Below, piece after piece: positions 10,110-22,700 of a stretch of 64,000 bases of DNA. Source of the stretch: Tubiluchus corallicola (taxonomy: Eukaryota; Priapulida; Priapulimorpha; Priapulimorphida; Tubiluchidae); assembly GCA_030141605.1 (NCBI GenBank), contig JAQGDQ010000338.1, positions 1-64,000 on the forward strand. Reading direction: 5' to 3'. Under the pieces are notes generated by a model that ran no database searches, was not told where the DNA came from, and saw only the letters and a list, made by a program, of their open reading frames with translations. Position 1 is the first letter of the stretch. Each line of letters begins with the position of its first letter. Made by a program: the position numbers and the translations under genes.

Positions 10110-13100
10110 CTGCAAAATTTATTAGAACAATCAATTAAAATGCATTGCTCGTAAGAATTTCATTAAAATGTACTGCTATTATTTTCACAGTGCCTGCAAC
10201 ATTCTCACCAAAATATACTGCTTCATACAACATTCATTAAAGGAAAACCAATGGATTGTTTAAACTCGATCTCATTTTAATTTACTATCCAAAATATACA
10301 TTATCTTACCTATAAAAGCAAACAATTGTTTCTTATATTTGAATAATTAGCTTAGAAAGTTAATTAACGGCAACCAAACACAGCTATTGCTTACGTCAGA
10401 AACTAACCACAGTTTCTGTAATGGCAGGCATCTCCCTTGCGCATCAAGCACGTTTGCGTAAGTGTTACAGCTTAAATGCGTGATGTCACGAAAATGGACT
10501 CTACATCACATGACGTCAGAAACTAACACTGCAGTTCATGATCATAGTTATTACGGTACTGCCTTCTATTTGTCGGCCACGCGCATGTGACAAAAAGCGC
10601 CATTGCCAATCTTTGTAGATTCGCTAAGCTGCGCGTAGCTTTGAAAGTTTTACGAAATTTGAGTATCCGAGGTAATTATTATTTAATTCAAGCTTTGATT
10701 TAAAAAAACTATTGCATTTTCAATATTTTAAAGCATACTTTATTCTAAACTCGTGTTTACACAATCGTCCGGTTTCCTTTTAAAAAGCACTGCTCGTAGC
10801 ACTTCCGCCAACACACTGCTAGCATTACCGTAACACTACAACTGCAAAGACACTTTACTGGCAACGTTGCAGAGCATACCTTAGCTCAGCACACAAACAT
10901 CAGTGGTCATTTATTGAATTTCTGTACTTGTAAAGTAACAGATGTTCATACAGGTTCTGTTTTCAAGCAGCTTGTTGAAATATGGCACACTTTTTTTCTG
11001 ATGCTTTTTGTGAGTTGAATCCATTGCACGCTACAGGGCAAATGAAGCATTATAACTAAAACACCTACTTAATATAGATGGTTTGTGGGGAAGCTAGTAT
11101 CATCAAAGACAATCTAACACCTCTAATAGACAAGCAGTGCTGGCAGAGGAAACTTAGCCACACTTTCAGTTGGGTTTCGTCACCATCATGCATGACTAGT
11201 TGTTTGTGAAGGGGTCTCAAAAGTGGTTATTACAAATATAATGTATTACTATATAGCAAATGGGCAAAGAAATGCAGTCAACCTCGGGTATAAGGTACTC
11301 GCTTATAAGGGACCACCAAAACCGGTCCCGTTTTTTCGTAACATTTTTCCTATGTAACAATCTTCATATGTAAGGTACTCAGATACAAGGGACTTTTGGT
11401 TATAAGGGACGATATCTTCAGGTCCTGCGTAATAGAAACCCAGGTAAATTACCCCGCATATAAGGGACCCTATGATCACAGTGAAATTGATCGATTTTTA
11501 ACCTCAATTTTTTGCAAACTCAGCCTTCGAACAGCTTGGTTTCTGCGGTCACATACATCTCGCATCACTGTAGGAGGTTTCTACATACCGTTTGCATTGA
11601 ATGTATAGCAATAATCCATAAAAGTATGGGTAAAAGTACAGGTCTATATAAACCCTATGTCTGACTCAACTTCGGCAATAAGGGACATCGGATGTAAGGG
11701 ACAGTTTTTTCCGGTCCCGAGGTGTCCCTTATATCCGAGGTTTGACTGTAATAAAAAAATAAGAAATTAACAATAATGGTTTTGTAATTTCATGGAGCAA
11801 AGAGTAATGCACTCAGCTTGCATGCACGTAAATAATAGAATATCAACTCTAATAATTACCTTGAATTTCATGTGAGAGTCTGAAAATGTGGCTGGTTGCT
11901 TAGTAGAGTCTATCACCTCGTCATAAATTTGCTTCACTTGCTCTATAACATCATCTGCTGGCTGGTATCCGTGTTTCGTCCTGGTTTCTCTAGAAAATAC
12001 AAGTAATCCATTAAGAACCGAGAAGCATGGGTGCACAATGAGCTTGAAACGAGTCGTGAAAAGTACTCACCAGTTACAGAACAAGTTTAATGGTGTATCA
12101 CTAAAGGGACAATGGGGATGAAGATTGAGAAGACTTACTTATGAGAACATTGTTGCTTTGGAAAATTGAAAATGTTTTAAAGCACAAGGAAACCCTTCAT
12201 AAATATAAAGCTTAAGAAATTCATCTTGAAATTTTATATCACTTACATACAGCCTTTTTACATACAGGAATTCGATTAGCAGTCACGCTATAAAAAACAT
12301 GTAAATTTAAATTCCCATTTTAATTTACTGTCCAAAATGTACATTTTCTTGCATATAAAAGTTAGTAATTGTTTCTTATATTTGAATAATTAGCTTAGAA
12401 AGTTAATTAACACAACCGAACACAGCTATTGCTTACGTTAGAAACTAATCACAGTTTGCGCAATGGTAGGCATCTTCCCTTGCGCGTCAAGCACGTTTGC
12501 GTAAGTGTCACAGTTCTGCTTAAATGCGTGATGTCACGAAAATGGGCTCTGGATCATATGACGCCCCGAAACTATCACAGCAGTTCATGATCATGCTTAT
12601 CACGGTACCACCATCTATTTGTCGGGCCATGTGAATTTGACAAAAAAGCTCCGCTGCCAATCTTAGTAGATTCAATGAGCCACTTTAAAAGTTTAACAAA
12701 ATTTGATTATCCGAGGTAATTATTATTTAATGTAAGTTTAGATTTAAAAACAGCTACTGTATATTTTAGAGCATACTTTATTCTGAAGTAATGTTTACAC
12801 AATCACCCAGTTTCCTTTTAAATAAATAATATTTACCCTTTTGCTTCGATTGAGTCCATTTGCACTGCGACATCTTTAATGTCATCTATAATGTCGTCAG
12901 CAGTTTCTTGCTCCTCTATGGTCGATTTTTTTCCGCTGAACAAATTTTTAAACCTAGACGCATGTCGTATGCTTCGTATCTAACAACAGAAAGTTATTCA
13001 CAATTAGTAAATTTACCATAGACATTAATTTAGACTTAACAAATTTTTTATATACACTACACAACTATCCATCCAAACTAAGCCTTTAATGTCTTACTGA

Positions 13101-13657
13101 AATAAATGCAACAGAAAGAGCTACATATTGTAAAAATGTAGCTGTTTTCCTTTCATTTGTACGTTGCCTCTCTAGACACTCCAAAGATAACGGAACTTAA
13201 TTGGTGATGGGAAAAATTCTTAAAATGGAAATAACCAGCACCTGCTTAAGCAAAGACATAGTTTTTATTCAGATACAGACATCTGAACTGTTTCGATCGG
13301 TTATGATCAAGTTCAAGCAACAATTCATCTAAATAAAGATGCAGTGTAAAAAATTGTATCACACGGTCTGCAAGTTCTATAATTTAATTTTTGCCTTGTT
13401 TGCTTTTCACAATTTTGATTTTTGTAATTTTTATATTTGTAGAAGAAATTTTTTGTTCAATTTTTAACTTAACTTCTCTTTTCCACTGCTACTTCAGATT
13501 ATTTGGTTATCGCCGTGAAAAGAGAAATTAAATTAAAAATGCTCCATAGTCTCCACTCTAGCTCATTAAATAAATTTGACATTCACTAATTTACCTCTGC
13601 GCCTTTATGTTTTTGGCAATACCTAAAACAAGTTATATTTTGACGAAGAACATTCAT
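9765..13657 (-). CDS. MRPL50: Mitochondrial ribosomal protein mL50, four coding exons
   Basis: Coding exons in transcript order are 13657-13595, 12979-12837, 11989-11860 and 10109-9765. All three introns are GT...AG and the phases agree (0, 2, 0), giving 226 residues. mL50 is a metazoan-type protein of the large mitoribosomal subunit and acts in the matrix. The N-terminus (MNVLRQNITCFRYCQK, then RSIRHASRF) is basic and poor in acids, as expected for a mitochondrial presequence. The diagnostic part is the last exon: DHGVPDS at residues 122-128 and DLPPNL near 160-165, which match the conserved C-terminal half of animal mL50. The vertebrate protein ends soon after LPPNL, whereas this one continues about 60 residues in a Pro/Lys-rich tail. 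The introns are filled with MITEs. The stop lies about 230 bp from the giant inverted-repeat arm. Assignment is firm; exon 1 is the least certain exon. Confidence 0.88.
10237..10783. mobile_element. TTAA-flanked MITE, family A copy 1
   Basis: It starts TTAA-AGGAAAACC and ends as the inverse (GGTTTCCTT-TTAA), so imperfect terminal inverted repeats lie directly inside TTAA at both ends. It is 547 bp, non-coding, and sits in MRPL50 intron 3. It is similar over its length to 12310-12821 and 19806-20390. TTAA targets are used by piggyBac and Kolobok; the AGG start fits Kolobok better than the CCY start of piggyBac. Confidence 0.8.
11275..11748. mobile_element. Tc1/mariner-pogo-type MITE
   Basis: The termini are inverted repeats: CAGTCAACCTCGGGTATAAG at the left and, on the other strand, CAGTCAAACCTCGGATATAA at the right. 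TA follows the right end; the left has TG where TA would be expected. The inner part repeats AAGGGAC and GGTCCCG blocks. It is 474 bp, non-coding, and lies in MRPL50 intron 3. TIRs of this form with TA duplications are typical of pogo/Tigger non-autonomous elements. Confidence 0.8.
11860..11989 (-). CDS. MRPL50: MRPL50 coding exon 3
   Basis: The acceptor ATTTTCTAG precedes 11989 and the donor AAG|GTAATT follows 11860. It encodes HGYQPADDVIEQVKQIYDEV and then SDSHMKFK. This corresponds to the Y-x-P-x-x-D motif, the amphipathic helix and the L/M-K-F block of animal mL50. Confidence 0.85.
12177..12821. mobile_element. Chimeric TTAA MITE (family B start, family A body)
   Basis: The first roughly 130 bp (TTAA-AGCACAAGGAAACC, then AAGCTTAAGAAATTC) match family B copies. 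From about 12310 the sequence is family A to its end (CAGTTTCCTT-TTAA at 12821). The two ends therefore come from different families, although TTAA is present at both. It lies in MRPL50 intron 2. Confidence 0.75.
12837..12979 (-). CDS. MRPL50: MRPL50 coding exon 2
   Basis: The acceptor TTTCTGTTGTTAG precedes 12979 and the donor GG|GTAAAT follows 12837. Only one frame is open; it encodes a basic stretch and then an acidic stretch (TIEEQETADDIIDDIKD). Phase 2 at its end fits exon 3. Confidence 0.8.
13595..13657 (-). CDS. MRPL50: MRPL50 coding exon 1
   Basis: It encodes 21 residues, from the ATG at 13657 to a GAG|GTAAAT donor in phase 0. It was chosen because it is the nearby ATG-led frame ending in phase 0, and it supplies a basic presequence. 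No upstream promoter element was identified. Confidence 0.65.
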
Positions 13658-13659
13658 CT

Positions 13660-14990
13660 TTGTCACATGTATTGTTATGTATAACGCAACACACATTTGC
13701 AGCAAGGCGCCATTTTGCTTTCATTGCTTACTTTTATTATGGTGCTGACACCTGTTGGCTGATTTTTCAACTGAGTGCAAGAAGCCCAATTGCCATAACA
13801 ACCTACAATTTCCCAGCGAAAGTTGCGTTTGATGCCAGTTCAGTTTTGGTATCCTTGGCACCGTATTCACGTGTGTTTTGGCTACCGTCTGCTGTGTGTG
13901 TTTTTCTTTAGTTTTTGCAGTTCCGTAAATAAATATTGCGTTCGAACTCAATGTAAATTTAGCTATAAGCTTTAGAGAAACTTCGTTGCTACAATTTTAA
14001 GTTATTTTTAGGATAAAATTGCTTTTTCAAAGTAATTTGCATTGTATCGTTTACTGCACTTCTACTTCAACTGATTTTCATAGGATTTGAAATAAAGTTT
14101 AATAATAATTTAAAATGAAAACACAATGGCTTTGCGAACTTTCTTGATTTGTGCATATCTTGTGGCCAACGTTTGCCCAATAAATTGTGCTACTCTGCAA
14201 GATTTTTCACAAGTTCTTTTATGGCAGGACCAGACCCTAGTTCATTATCGAGATGCTCCTCTGAGATAAAATACTAAACTGACAGAGATCACAGTCAAAT
14301 TCGTATGCTTGTACATCTCTAAACACCAAGAAAAAGTGAGTGGTCTCCCAACAAGTCAGTTGTCTGGCTTGGCATTGCTTAACTTTCGTAGCAGATCACG
14401 TACCTTTATCACGCACTATAGTGTATGTTCAAAGATCAACATAATTAACATATAAGATATAGCTGAATGTCCAAATGCGCTGTGTCCAAATGACGTATGT
14501 GTCAAAATATCCTTGTGTCCAAATGTCCTATGTGTCGAAACGTCTATATCGAAAGGTGTGCACACCAGTAGAATGCTCTAAGTGGCCATCGGTATTTTAA
14601 TAAATGACTATGATTCTATGAAGAAACTTATGCATTTATAATTCATGTAGAAACGTTGGAACATGGAAATGTTGGCATTGGCAGACGAATCTCACGAATT
14701 TAACGTATAATTATTAAACCAACTGACTATCGAGTGATAAGTAATCACTTGCAACATATTAGAAATAGCAAAAAGGCAGTCACGGTTTCTATTTCAGTAC
14801 TCTCTCTATTACCTACTTCTCGTGAATTAGGGACACGCTCTAATAGTTACTTGTTTGCTAGATGATTGGCTGTAATACAAAACAGATTTTTCAGACTTTG
14901 TCACTAGGCGGCACTGCACGGTTGCTAAGCACTGGTAAGCGCAGCAGCCGCCCGATCAATAATTTGCCGAAAGTGAAGGTAAACTACAGC
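13660..14990. other. Intergenic region between the divergent genes
   Basis: It holds the upstream region of MRPL50 (minus) and any promoter of the transporter (plus). A degenerate repeat of TGTCCAAATG-like words lies at 14468-14560. No other gene or RNA was recognised; the ORF at 13660-13911 has no visible motif. Confidence 0.5.
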
Positions 14991-15113
14991 GCGCTGGTGG
15001 GGTGATTCGTAGAAGAGATGTGGCTTTGTATTTCATTTTAGTCATATAATTTTTATTGCGATGTTTCACAGTCAAACTACGAGAAGAGGAACTGGATGTC
15101 AAGCATTCTACGG
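14960..15113 (+). other. Possible untranslated first exon of the transporter gene
   Basis: A locally GC-richer stretch ends in a strong donor (CGG|GTGAGT at 15114). A good acceptor (TTGTACTTTCAG ending at 19495) precedes the ATG exon of the transporter, so the two could be joined as a 5' UTR. The start is arbitrary; no TATA box was found. Confidence 0.35.
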
Positions 15114-16740
15114 GTGAGTTTTACTTGTTTATCATGTCAATTTTGCAAACTGTTTTGGTTTATGTACAATGAATTAATTTTAGCGTTAAATTTAGGGATT
15201 GTGTTGTTGACTGATTGCAGAATGTAGTCGATATGCATGAATACGCATCCGGCCCTACTCTACCATGTTGCTGATGCAAGCTAGCGTATATACATGTATG
15301 ATTTACCCCGAAAGGAAAATGTTATTATGAACATTGTGAAGATTTCTGCTAAGGTACTAATGTTTACAATACATAATCGCCGCGCCAATACACATAGATA
15401 CGAGACATTTTTTGCTAAGTAAGCTATAATCGCTACGTGAACCACGAGAGGAATGATTTTGCTGACTAATTTAGTTCCAAACGTACTGTGAGACTGAGTT
15501 CAGTTGCTTACGTCGTCAGTTGACAGTCTGTAGTGAGAACGATCGTACTAAAACTTTATTATAATTAAGTTATATTAAATTAAGATAAGTGAAACCTTAT
15601 TATAAGTTGATATTTAAAGCGGTTCAAACATTCGTTGTTGCCCTATTAGCAAGAGAAATAAAATGCGCGCACGTCTTTTCTCTCAAGGGCAGTGATATTT
15701 TTTTCTAAGCTACTGAACTAACAGCGCGCTATGTTGCCCAAACACTAGTTCTGGGTCGTTAAGAATGTATTCATCGTCGAGTTGTTTTTTTCACGATCTC
15801 CAAGCGAATGACAAACGTGCGTAGAACACTGTACTCACATTCTTAGATCTTCCTATCAATTTTGTCGCCGCTGACCGTCTATTGAAAGATGTTGCTGGAT
15901 TTTTAAGAAACAATATAATAGCATAATTCTTATAGTAAGCCCCCCGCCACCCCCCCCCCCCCCTGTGCATGCAATTTTTAATCGACTGACTTGTATCTGT
16001 AAAGTCTGTGAATAACTAGTCTACGAGATCGCGCATACGTGGACTTTAGTTTTTCACATAGGCCTATCCGTGCAACTAAAAATCAGTTGCAGATTACAAT
16101 TACAGCATTTGAGTGTTTTTGGAGCCCTGGTCCTACCGGGTAGGCTACAGTAGTCTGATAACAGTAGCGAAATTTCGCTCTTCCATGCTCTGCGCGTACA
16201 CCCTCAACTTCTGAATAAACTATTTATTAAGATGTCTTTTTATAAATTAACTCAAGTTGCTAAGGGCGCCACAAGAGCTTAGCCTGGCTATGATGACGCG
16301 CTAATGTATTTTTGCGAGAAGAAAGTTTAAATCTTGAATAACCGCATCTGGGAATAATCGAAATCAAGCGTTTCCGCTGCTGTTCCTGTTGCTATGCAGA
16401 ATAATAATCGATGTTGAACGTCATCATTTTGCACGTGATCAATTTCGTCAGCTTACCATTTTGCTATTGCACATTTCGCCAGTGGTGCATTCATTTTGAT
16501 ATAGTGTAGTTCATTTCACGAACAATGCATTTACCCATTTGTACACTTTTCCATGTACATCTTTCCAGTGGCACATTTTGCCAGTGTACATGTTGCCAAT
16601 TCATATTATATTTTGCCTGTTGTTATACTATGGTTGTGATGCTCTCTCTGTTGAACTATATTTTCTCATTGATTTATTTTATCAGTAGGACAGTTTGCAT
16701 GTTGCCATTGTAACCATCTTGCCACCAGGTCATTTTGCCA
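15114..16740. other. Non-coding stretch
   Basis: It contains a poly-C tract near 15940-15963 and, from about 16440, degenerate repeats of words such as TTTTGCCAGTG and GCACATTT. No gene seen. Confidence 0.5.
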
Positions 16741-16749
16741 GTTGTACAG

Positions 16750-16918
<169 letters not shown>

Positions 16919-16933
16919 CTAGACAAAATGCTA

Positions 16934-17288
16934 GGTTTGTGGATCTATAAAATGAGAGGCCACAATATAGTAACAATAGAGAAAAATAAACACAGCAGTT
17001 ATATTTCAGCATTAATTAAGTTAGATGTTCAGCTTTCGAAACATGGTGTTCATCAGAACAAATGGTTGATTGGGTGAAATATTGTGACAGGCCTATTTAT
17101 AAGAACGGGTGAATGCCCTCAGTCACACAATAATTCCCTCAGTCAAACTTCTTTGTTCTGATGAAGATGCCATGTATCGATGACTAAACATCTAAATTAA
17201 ATTAATGTTGAAATATAACTGCTGTGTTTGTTTTCTCTAGTGTTTTTGTTACTATATTGTGGACTCTCATCTTATAGATCCACAAACC
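16934..17288. mobile_element. Palindromic fold-back element
   Basis: The arm 16934-17062 is the imperfect reverse complement of 17152-17288 (about 130 bp, roughly 85% by eye), with about 90 bp between them. Both arms share GGTTTGTGGATCTATAA outside and a TTCTGATGA motif at the inner edge. Non-coding. Confidence 0.85.
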
Positions 17289-17289
17289 A

Positions 17290-18480
17290 GAGGTGTTTTC
17301 TAATAATATTTTCAAGTATATATTTATATACTATGTATGTATGTATGTATATATATTATGTGTGTTCTATGAAGTTTTAGTTTGAAATAAAATTTTTACT
17401 TACATATTTTCGTTTCACCAACACTTGGTCTCAGGATTAAGACTTCACTACAATTTGTAAATGCTTAAAAGTAGTTTATTAGAAAATGTTGATACATCGT
17501 TGCTCTATTATATCAATGGTTCAGTTAGTCACATACCTTACTGCATTTTTTAAATAGATTTTCGTTTTAAACTATTCATTTACCATTTATTCGTTCATGT
17601 CCAACGCATCAATTCAAAACATTACAGTCACTTTAGTGAATTAGTAAAAAAACAAAAAAATAATGTTAGCCTTATTATAATACACTTGCACGACGAACAA
17701 ACAAAAATAGATACGAAAATTTAAGCCACGAGAAGTTTAAATAAACTACGTTAGCAAAAATTGAACGACTAACTTTGACAATTGCAATTACTGTTCTCCA
17801 ACATCTCAAAAACGAATGAAACGTACTTCTATATAAGTACCTATAAACTAACCAGTTCATTTGTAATGAACAAACTTCATGCACGCACATTAAAACTCAA
17901 TTTCAGTTCGTTGTTCAATGCACAAATGAAATGCTTGCAAAGAAATTATAGTACAGTAAAATTTTCCACAGCGTAAATAAATACATGCATGAATAAATAA
18001 ACAAAATCATATTCTGACAAACAAAGGAATGTGTTTGCAAACTATTTTGTTAGTAAAAGTTTCACAGTAACTGCCCCACCATTGCTACTGTACAATCAAA
18101 TAATTGATAACATAAACTAGAATGGTGGCACTCAGTCATGCAGATCCATGCGTTGACATGAACTCGCTATGAGCAAATTTATTTTGACATTTTGATCACA
18201 TGACCTTGACCTTACGGCTTTATCTCTTTTGATTCCAATTCAATTCAATTCAATAATTTTTATTTGGCTGTTTTGCAGCACAGAACATTAAACTATATAC
18301 GTAATGATAATAACAATACAATAATAAAAACAGGTACAATTTGCAAATTGTACAAATCAGCCTCGAAGAGAGCACGAGCGTGATTTTATTACAGACAGAC
18401 GCGCACACACACAAACGCTGACAAAGAGGTGATGCTTAGAACAATTAATGAAACAAGTAATTTTTAATGTGAAAACGTGT
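17290..18480. other. Non-coding stretch with a LINE-tail-like start
   Basis: It has (TATG)n near 17332-17350. At about 18236 a (CAATT)n run is followed by an AT-rich tract, resembling the 3' tail of a retroelement in minus orientation. No gene recognised. Confidence 0.4.
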
Positions 18481-18482
18481 AT

Positions 18483-18552
18483 GTTAGATTTGAACCAACG
18501 ATCTTGTGTTTTCAGGCACACGCTATTACCTTTTGAGCTATTGACTCAACAG
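18483..18552 (-). mobile_element. tRNA-derived SINE head, copy 1
   Basis: Read on the minus strand it has an A-box-like TAGCTCAAAAGG and, about 45 bases on, a B-box-like GGTTCAAATC, with spacing as in tRNA genes. The acceptor stem does not close, so this is a SINE head or pseudogene rather than a working tRNA. Confidence 0.65.
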
Positions 18553-18769
18553 AACTGCTTTGAGATCTCACACCAGCAGTAGACAATCATTCAGAGCTAT
18601 CTATCCACTGCTAATGATACTACTCATTATATTTGAGTACATTCAACAGTGGGAGTTGACTAGGTTAGAATTGCACTTTTTTGTAGGGTTTCCAGATACA
18701 CGTTAACACAGCAGTTAGTGCAGAAGAGCCTTTTAAATGAAGGGTGTGCTGAAAAAGCAAGACTCGTTA

Positions 18770-18838
18770 AGAATTTGAACCCAGGACCTTGGGCTTTTCG
18801 GGCACACACTCTTGCCATTTGAGCTGCTGGCTCAACAT
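18770..18838 (-). mobile_element. tRNA-derived SINE head, copy 2
   Basis: It is related to the copy 290 bp upstream, with A-box CAGCTCAAATGG and B-box GGTTCAAATTC on the minus strand. (CACG)n repeats follow at 18900-18920. Confidence 0.7.
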
Positions 18839-19576
18839 AGCAAAGCTGGCCTGAAATCTTAGCTGAGCACTAAGCCTGCACAATCAATCGGAAATGCACA
18901 CACACACGCACGCACGCACGCAGACGTGCACACACTTCAAGACAGACGGACACAACTAAATGCCCTTCTCATGCTCTGACCACTGGCAATATGAATCACT
19001 GGTGAAATATTATAAAAAGTGCCAAAAGAACTGTTGAATGGCAAATTTATGGTCCGACAGTTATGGACAGTGGTAAAATCAGTCTGATTCTAAATGACAC
19101 TGGCTGACGAAAATGTACTTCTGGTAAAGTAGGTAGTGTGTTGGTGAAATGAATACTACAGTCATTTGCTACAATCCCAATTAACACCGACAGATGTGGC
19201 TCTGACCAAATGCCTAATGGCAAAATGACTAGTTAGCAGTATCCAGAGTGGACTAGTAAATATATGGAAATATTATTAGTGCGATGAATTGCTATACACA
19301 ATTCTCGGGTGTATTAAGAACGGAGTATTGCCAGGACAGGACGTGTATGTGCAAATTTTAACGCAAAATAGACCTCAGGCAGGATGCACTCAATAAAGTA
19401 CTGATAAAAATGCTAATGTACTTTTGGCTAATTACTGGCAAAAGAAATTTTGATGACAGGCTCATTTTCTACACTTACAAATTTTGTACTTTCAGCATTT
19501 TCAATGGAAGTCGTTGTATGACTGAACTGAAGCACTTGCCGTTTCTCTACCCACTTACACAATAGCATCGAGAATT

Positions 19577-19784
19577 ATGCAGAAACTCGAGGGCCACTCT
19601 ATACAGAAGGACCGTGGATGGGCTTGGATTGTGGACCTGTCTTCGTTCGTGACTCACGTGCTAGTGTTTGGAATATCTTTCTCGGTCGGAGTGTTTAACG
19701 TCGTGTTCTTAGAGGAGTTCCAAGAAGGTAGTGCGCTGACGGCATGGATCGGATCAATCAACACTACAGTTCTTAGCATTAGTG
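19577..19784 (+). CDS. SLC16-like exon 1 (first coding)
   Basis: It runs from the ATG at 19577 to an AGTG|GTAAGC donor in phase 1. It encodes the short N-terminus, the DRGWAW signature, helix 1 (FVTHVLVFGISFSVGVF) and the start of helix 2 (LTAWIGSINTTVL). Confidence 0.87.
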
Positions 19785-22700
19785 GTAAGCTTTACTGGTT
19801 CCCTATTAGAAGAAAAACCGGAAGATTGTTTAGACTCAATCTCATTTTAATTTACTGTCCAAAATATACATTTTCTTGCGTATAGAAGTTAACAATTGTT
19901 TCTTAACCGGATTATTGTTTAGACTCAATCTCATTTTAATTTCTTAGAAATTAGCTGAATAATTAGCTTAGAAAGTTCATTAATGGCAACCGAACACAGC
20001 TATTGCCTTATGTCAGAAATTAACCACAGTTTGTGCAATGGTAGGAATCTTCCCTTGCACATCAAGCACTTTTGCGCAAGTGTTACAGCACTGCTTAAAT
20101 GCGTGATGGCATGAAAATAGGTCCTACTTCATATGACATCAGAAACTAATACTGCATATCGTGATCATGGTTATCATGGTACTATCTTCTATTTGTCAGC
20201 CATGTGAATGTGACAAAAAGGCGCCGCTGCCAATCTTAGTAGATTCACTGAGCCGCGCGTAGCTTTCAAAGCTTAACAAAATTTGTGTATCCGAGGTAAT
20301 TATCATTTAATCTAAGCTTTGATTTAAAATGATCTGTGCAGTTTTCAATATTTCGAAGCATTCTTACACAATGGTCCAGTTTTCCTTTAAACAAAAGAAC
20401 ATCTTTAAATGTCGAGCCACGCCATGCCACGTATTGTTCCTATTGTATAACCTTGAACCTTGACCTTTTGCCTGTATCAGGTAGAGGGGACCTCAAGGTA
20501 AACAACCCAATCAGATTGATGGTAATTACTATGAGACATTCCTGAGTTTATTGCAACCTTGATCTCTGAAAACCTGTGTTTGACCATTAATCTCCACCTG
20601 TTCATTTCAGGTAGATGCAAATGACCTGCTAGTGGTCAGTCTGCCCTGGTTTGGTGATACAGCATGCATTAGTCGTTTGACTCATTTCGAAATTTGTGAA
20701 ATGTAGCATCAAGCCACCACCCTTTTGGTGCCAGGGGCTCATCAAGACATTGTGACCCCCTAAGCTGATAGTTCAGTCCCACCATGGTCTCCCATACTGT
20801 TCTCTATTATGGACATTTATATATGAAGCGCGATGCACAATTAATGCATAATTAAGCCTACTTGTGGTGTATTAGCAACACTATTACCTAGTAGCCTACG
20901 TGGTTATTGTTAATTACTGATATTTATGTAGCTATTATGTATAAGCGGACTGCACAACTGCTTGTGGTGTACTACTTTTTGTGTAATAATTGTAAATGTT
21001 TGTTATGAGGCACTTATGACAGGGTCTCAGTAATTGTTTGTGATATGTTATAAAATAGTTAGCCTAGTTAGCCTTTTCGTAAATACACCTCAGTTCGTTG
21101 CATCATTGATTCATTGCCCAAATGAGGTAAGAGTTTAAGATGAGTTACCTCACCAGGTTTGGTCACTATATCTGCCATTTTTGACCACTGCCATTGATAA
21201 TTTGTGAAATAAACATGTTACATGAGAACTCATGCTTTAACTTTACTACAGGATTCTCATTAATTTTATAGCAATGATCATTTGTCAGATGCATTAGATT
21301 TGTGTGAAATTGGTGCAAGGATCGAGACCAAAACGTATTTAGCTAAACAGAGAGTTTATATTTTTCATTCCATATTTGCAAAGCTGTAAGAAATTTATGT
21401 GAAAATATTTCTATGTTTTACAGTTCTGGTTTCCAGTGTTTTGGTAAACCGCTTCGGCTGCCGTGTCATTGCCATCATCGGTGGAATTATTGCCGCAGTC
21501 GGATTTGTCATCAGCGCCTTTGCCACAGGCATTTTGTACCTTTGCTTGAGCTTTGGAATGGTGGTTGGTGAGTCCTAAGCTGGTATTGTAAGGCTATTTT
21601 ACTGAAAATCATTTATCGTCATAGATGAGCAACTTCAGTGCCTTAAAGCACAAGGAAGCACTCTTCATAAATAAAGCTTAAACATTTATTTTGAATTTAC
21701 GTGCTGCCTTACTTCGCACAGAGCTTGCGTTAGCAATAATACTGTTGGCATCCTTCTGTTTCGGAAGACAATGGAGTGTGCGCCAAGAGAGTCAGTTATT
21801 GATCACACTGATGGAGCTGCAGCGTCGACTGTGGCTGAGCAGTCTGATCCTTGAATGTCTCCTGGGTGCACGCCTGGGCATAGTGTATGGAGATCCTGAG
21901 TTGCCCAGACAACAGGAACCCCCTCTCTTCCTCCCTGGTGTAGTCCAAAGGAAAGCAGAACGATAAGTTTGGCACCAGGTTGGCTGTAGGAGCTGCCAGG
22001 AGTCAGTGAGCATGCTGCACTGGTCCGCCTTCGGGGCTCCACTCCTGATTTGGAAGGTTTACTCCTCTACACATGGCCGTTGGGTCACTTGACCTCCTCC
22101 GCCCTCTAACCGTTGGCTGCTTGTGCAGCTCCTTCGCCTCGTGCCGAGATACAGTGTGGGCATCCTGCAAGCCTACAGCACCTGGTATTCCTAAGTGGTC
22201 ACCCATCCATGTAAAAACCTGGCTCTACATTGGTTAACTTCGGTGATCTGCTTAACCTAAGTTGTGAACTTGAAGGACAAGAAAAGGGGTACCTAAAGTG
22301 GGTCTCAGAAAAATTGCGATAAAAAATTATATTACTTTATAGCAATTTTATGCATATATCATACTCGCGTTGAAATGATTTTTTGTTTGTTTTCATTTTA
22401 AATCTCCCACAATACTGTTCTGAAGTCGCCATTGCATGACGTCAACTATGCAAACGTAAATCAGGGGAAGAAAAGGAGGGTGCGTCACTCACTAACCAAA
22501 AAACGTGTTTTTAATCTTATTGACAAGATACAGTAATTTAAAATTTTATTTAGTTTGTAAGTTGTGCTCTGTGAATGCTCTGATTATTGTTTCAAACTTC
22601 ACCCAATGTTATCTAAACTCGTTTCAAATGACTTATCGTCAAAATTGTTGCGTCTAACGTCATCACGGGAGTTTAAATTACATGATTTGTACAGCGCTAC

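Noticed and set aside
13660-13951. Opposed ORFs upstream of MRPL50
   Set aside because: No motif in either, and they overlap the expected promoter region.
18483-18838. Functional tRNA genes
   Set aside because: A- and B-box spacing is right but the acceptor and anticodon stems do not close; more likely SINE heads.
22003-22206. GC-rich minus-strand ORFs next to the 5S-like segment
   Set aside because: Several overlapping frames are open and all lie in the body of the 5S-derived repeat; no family resemblance.
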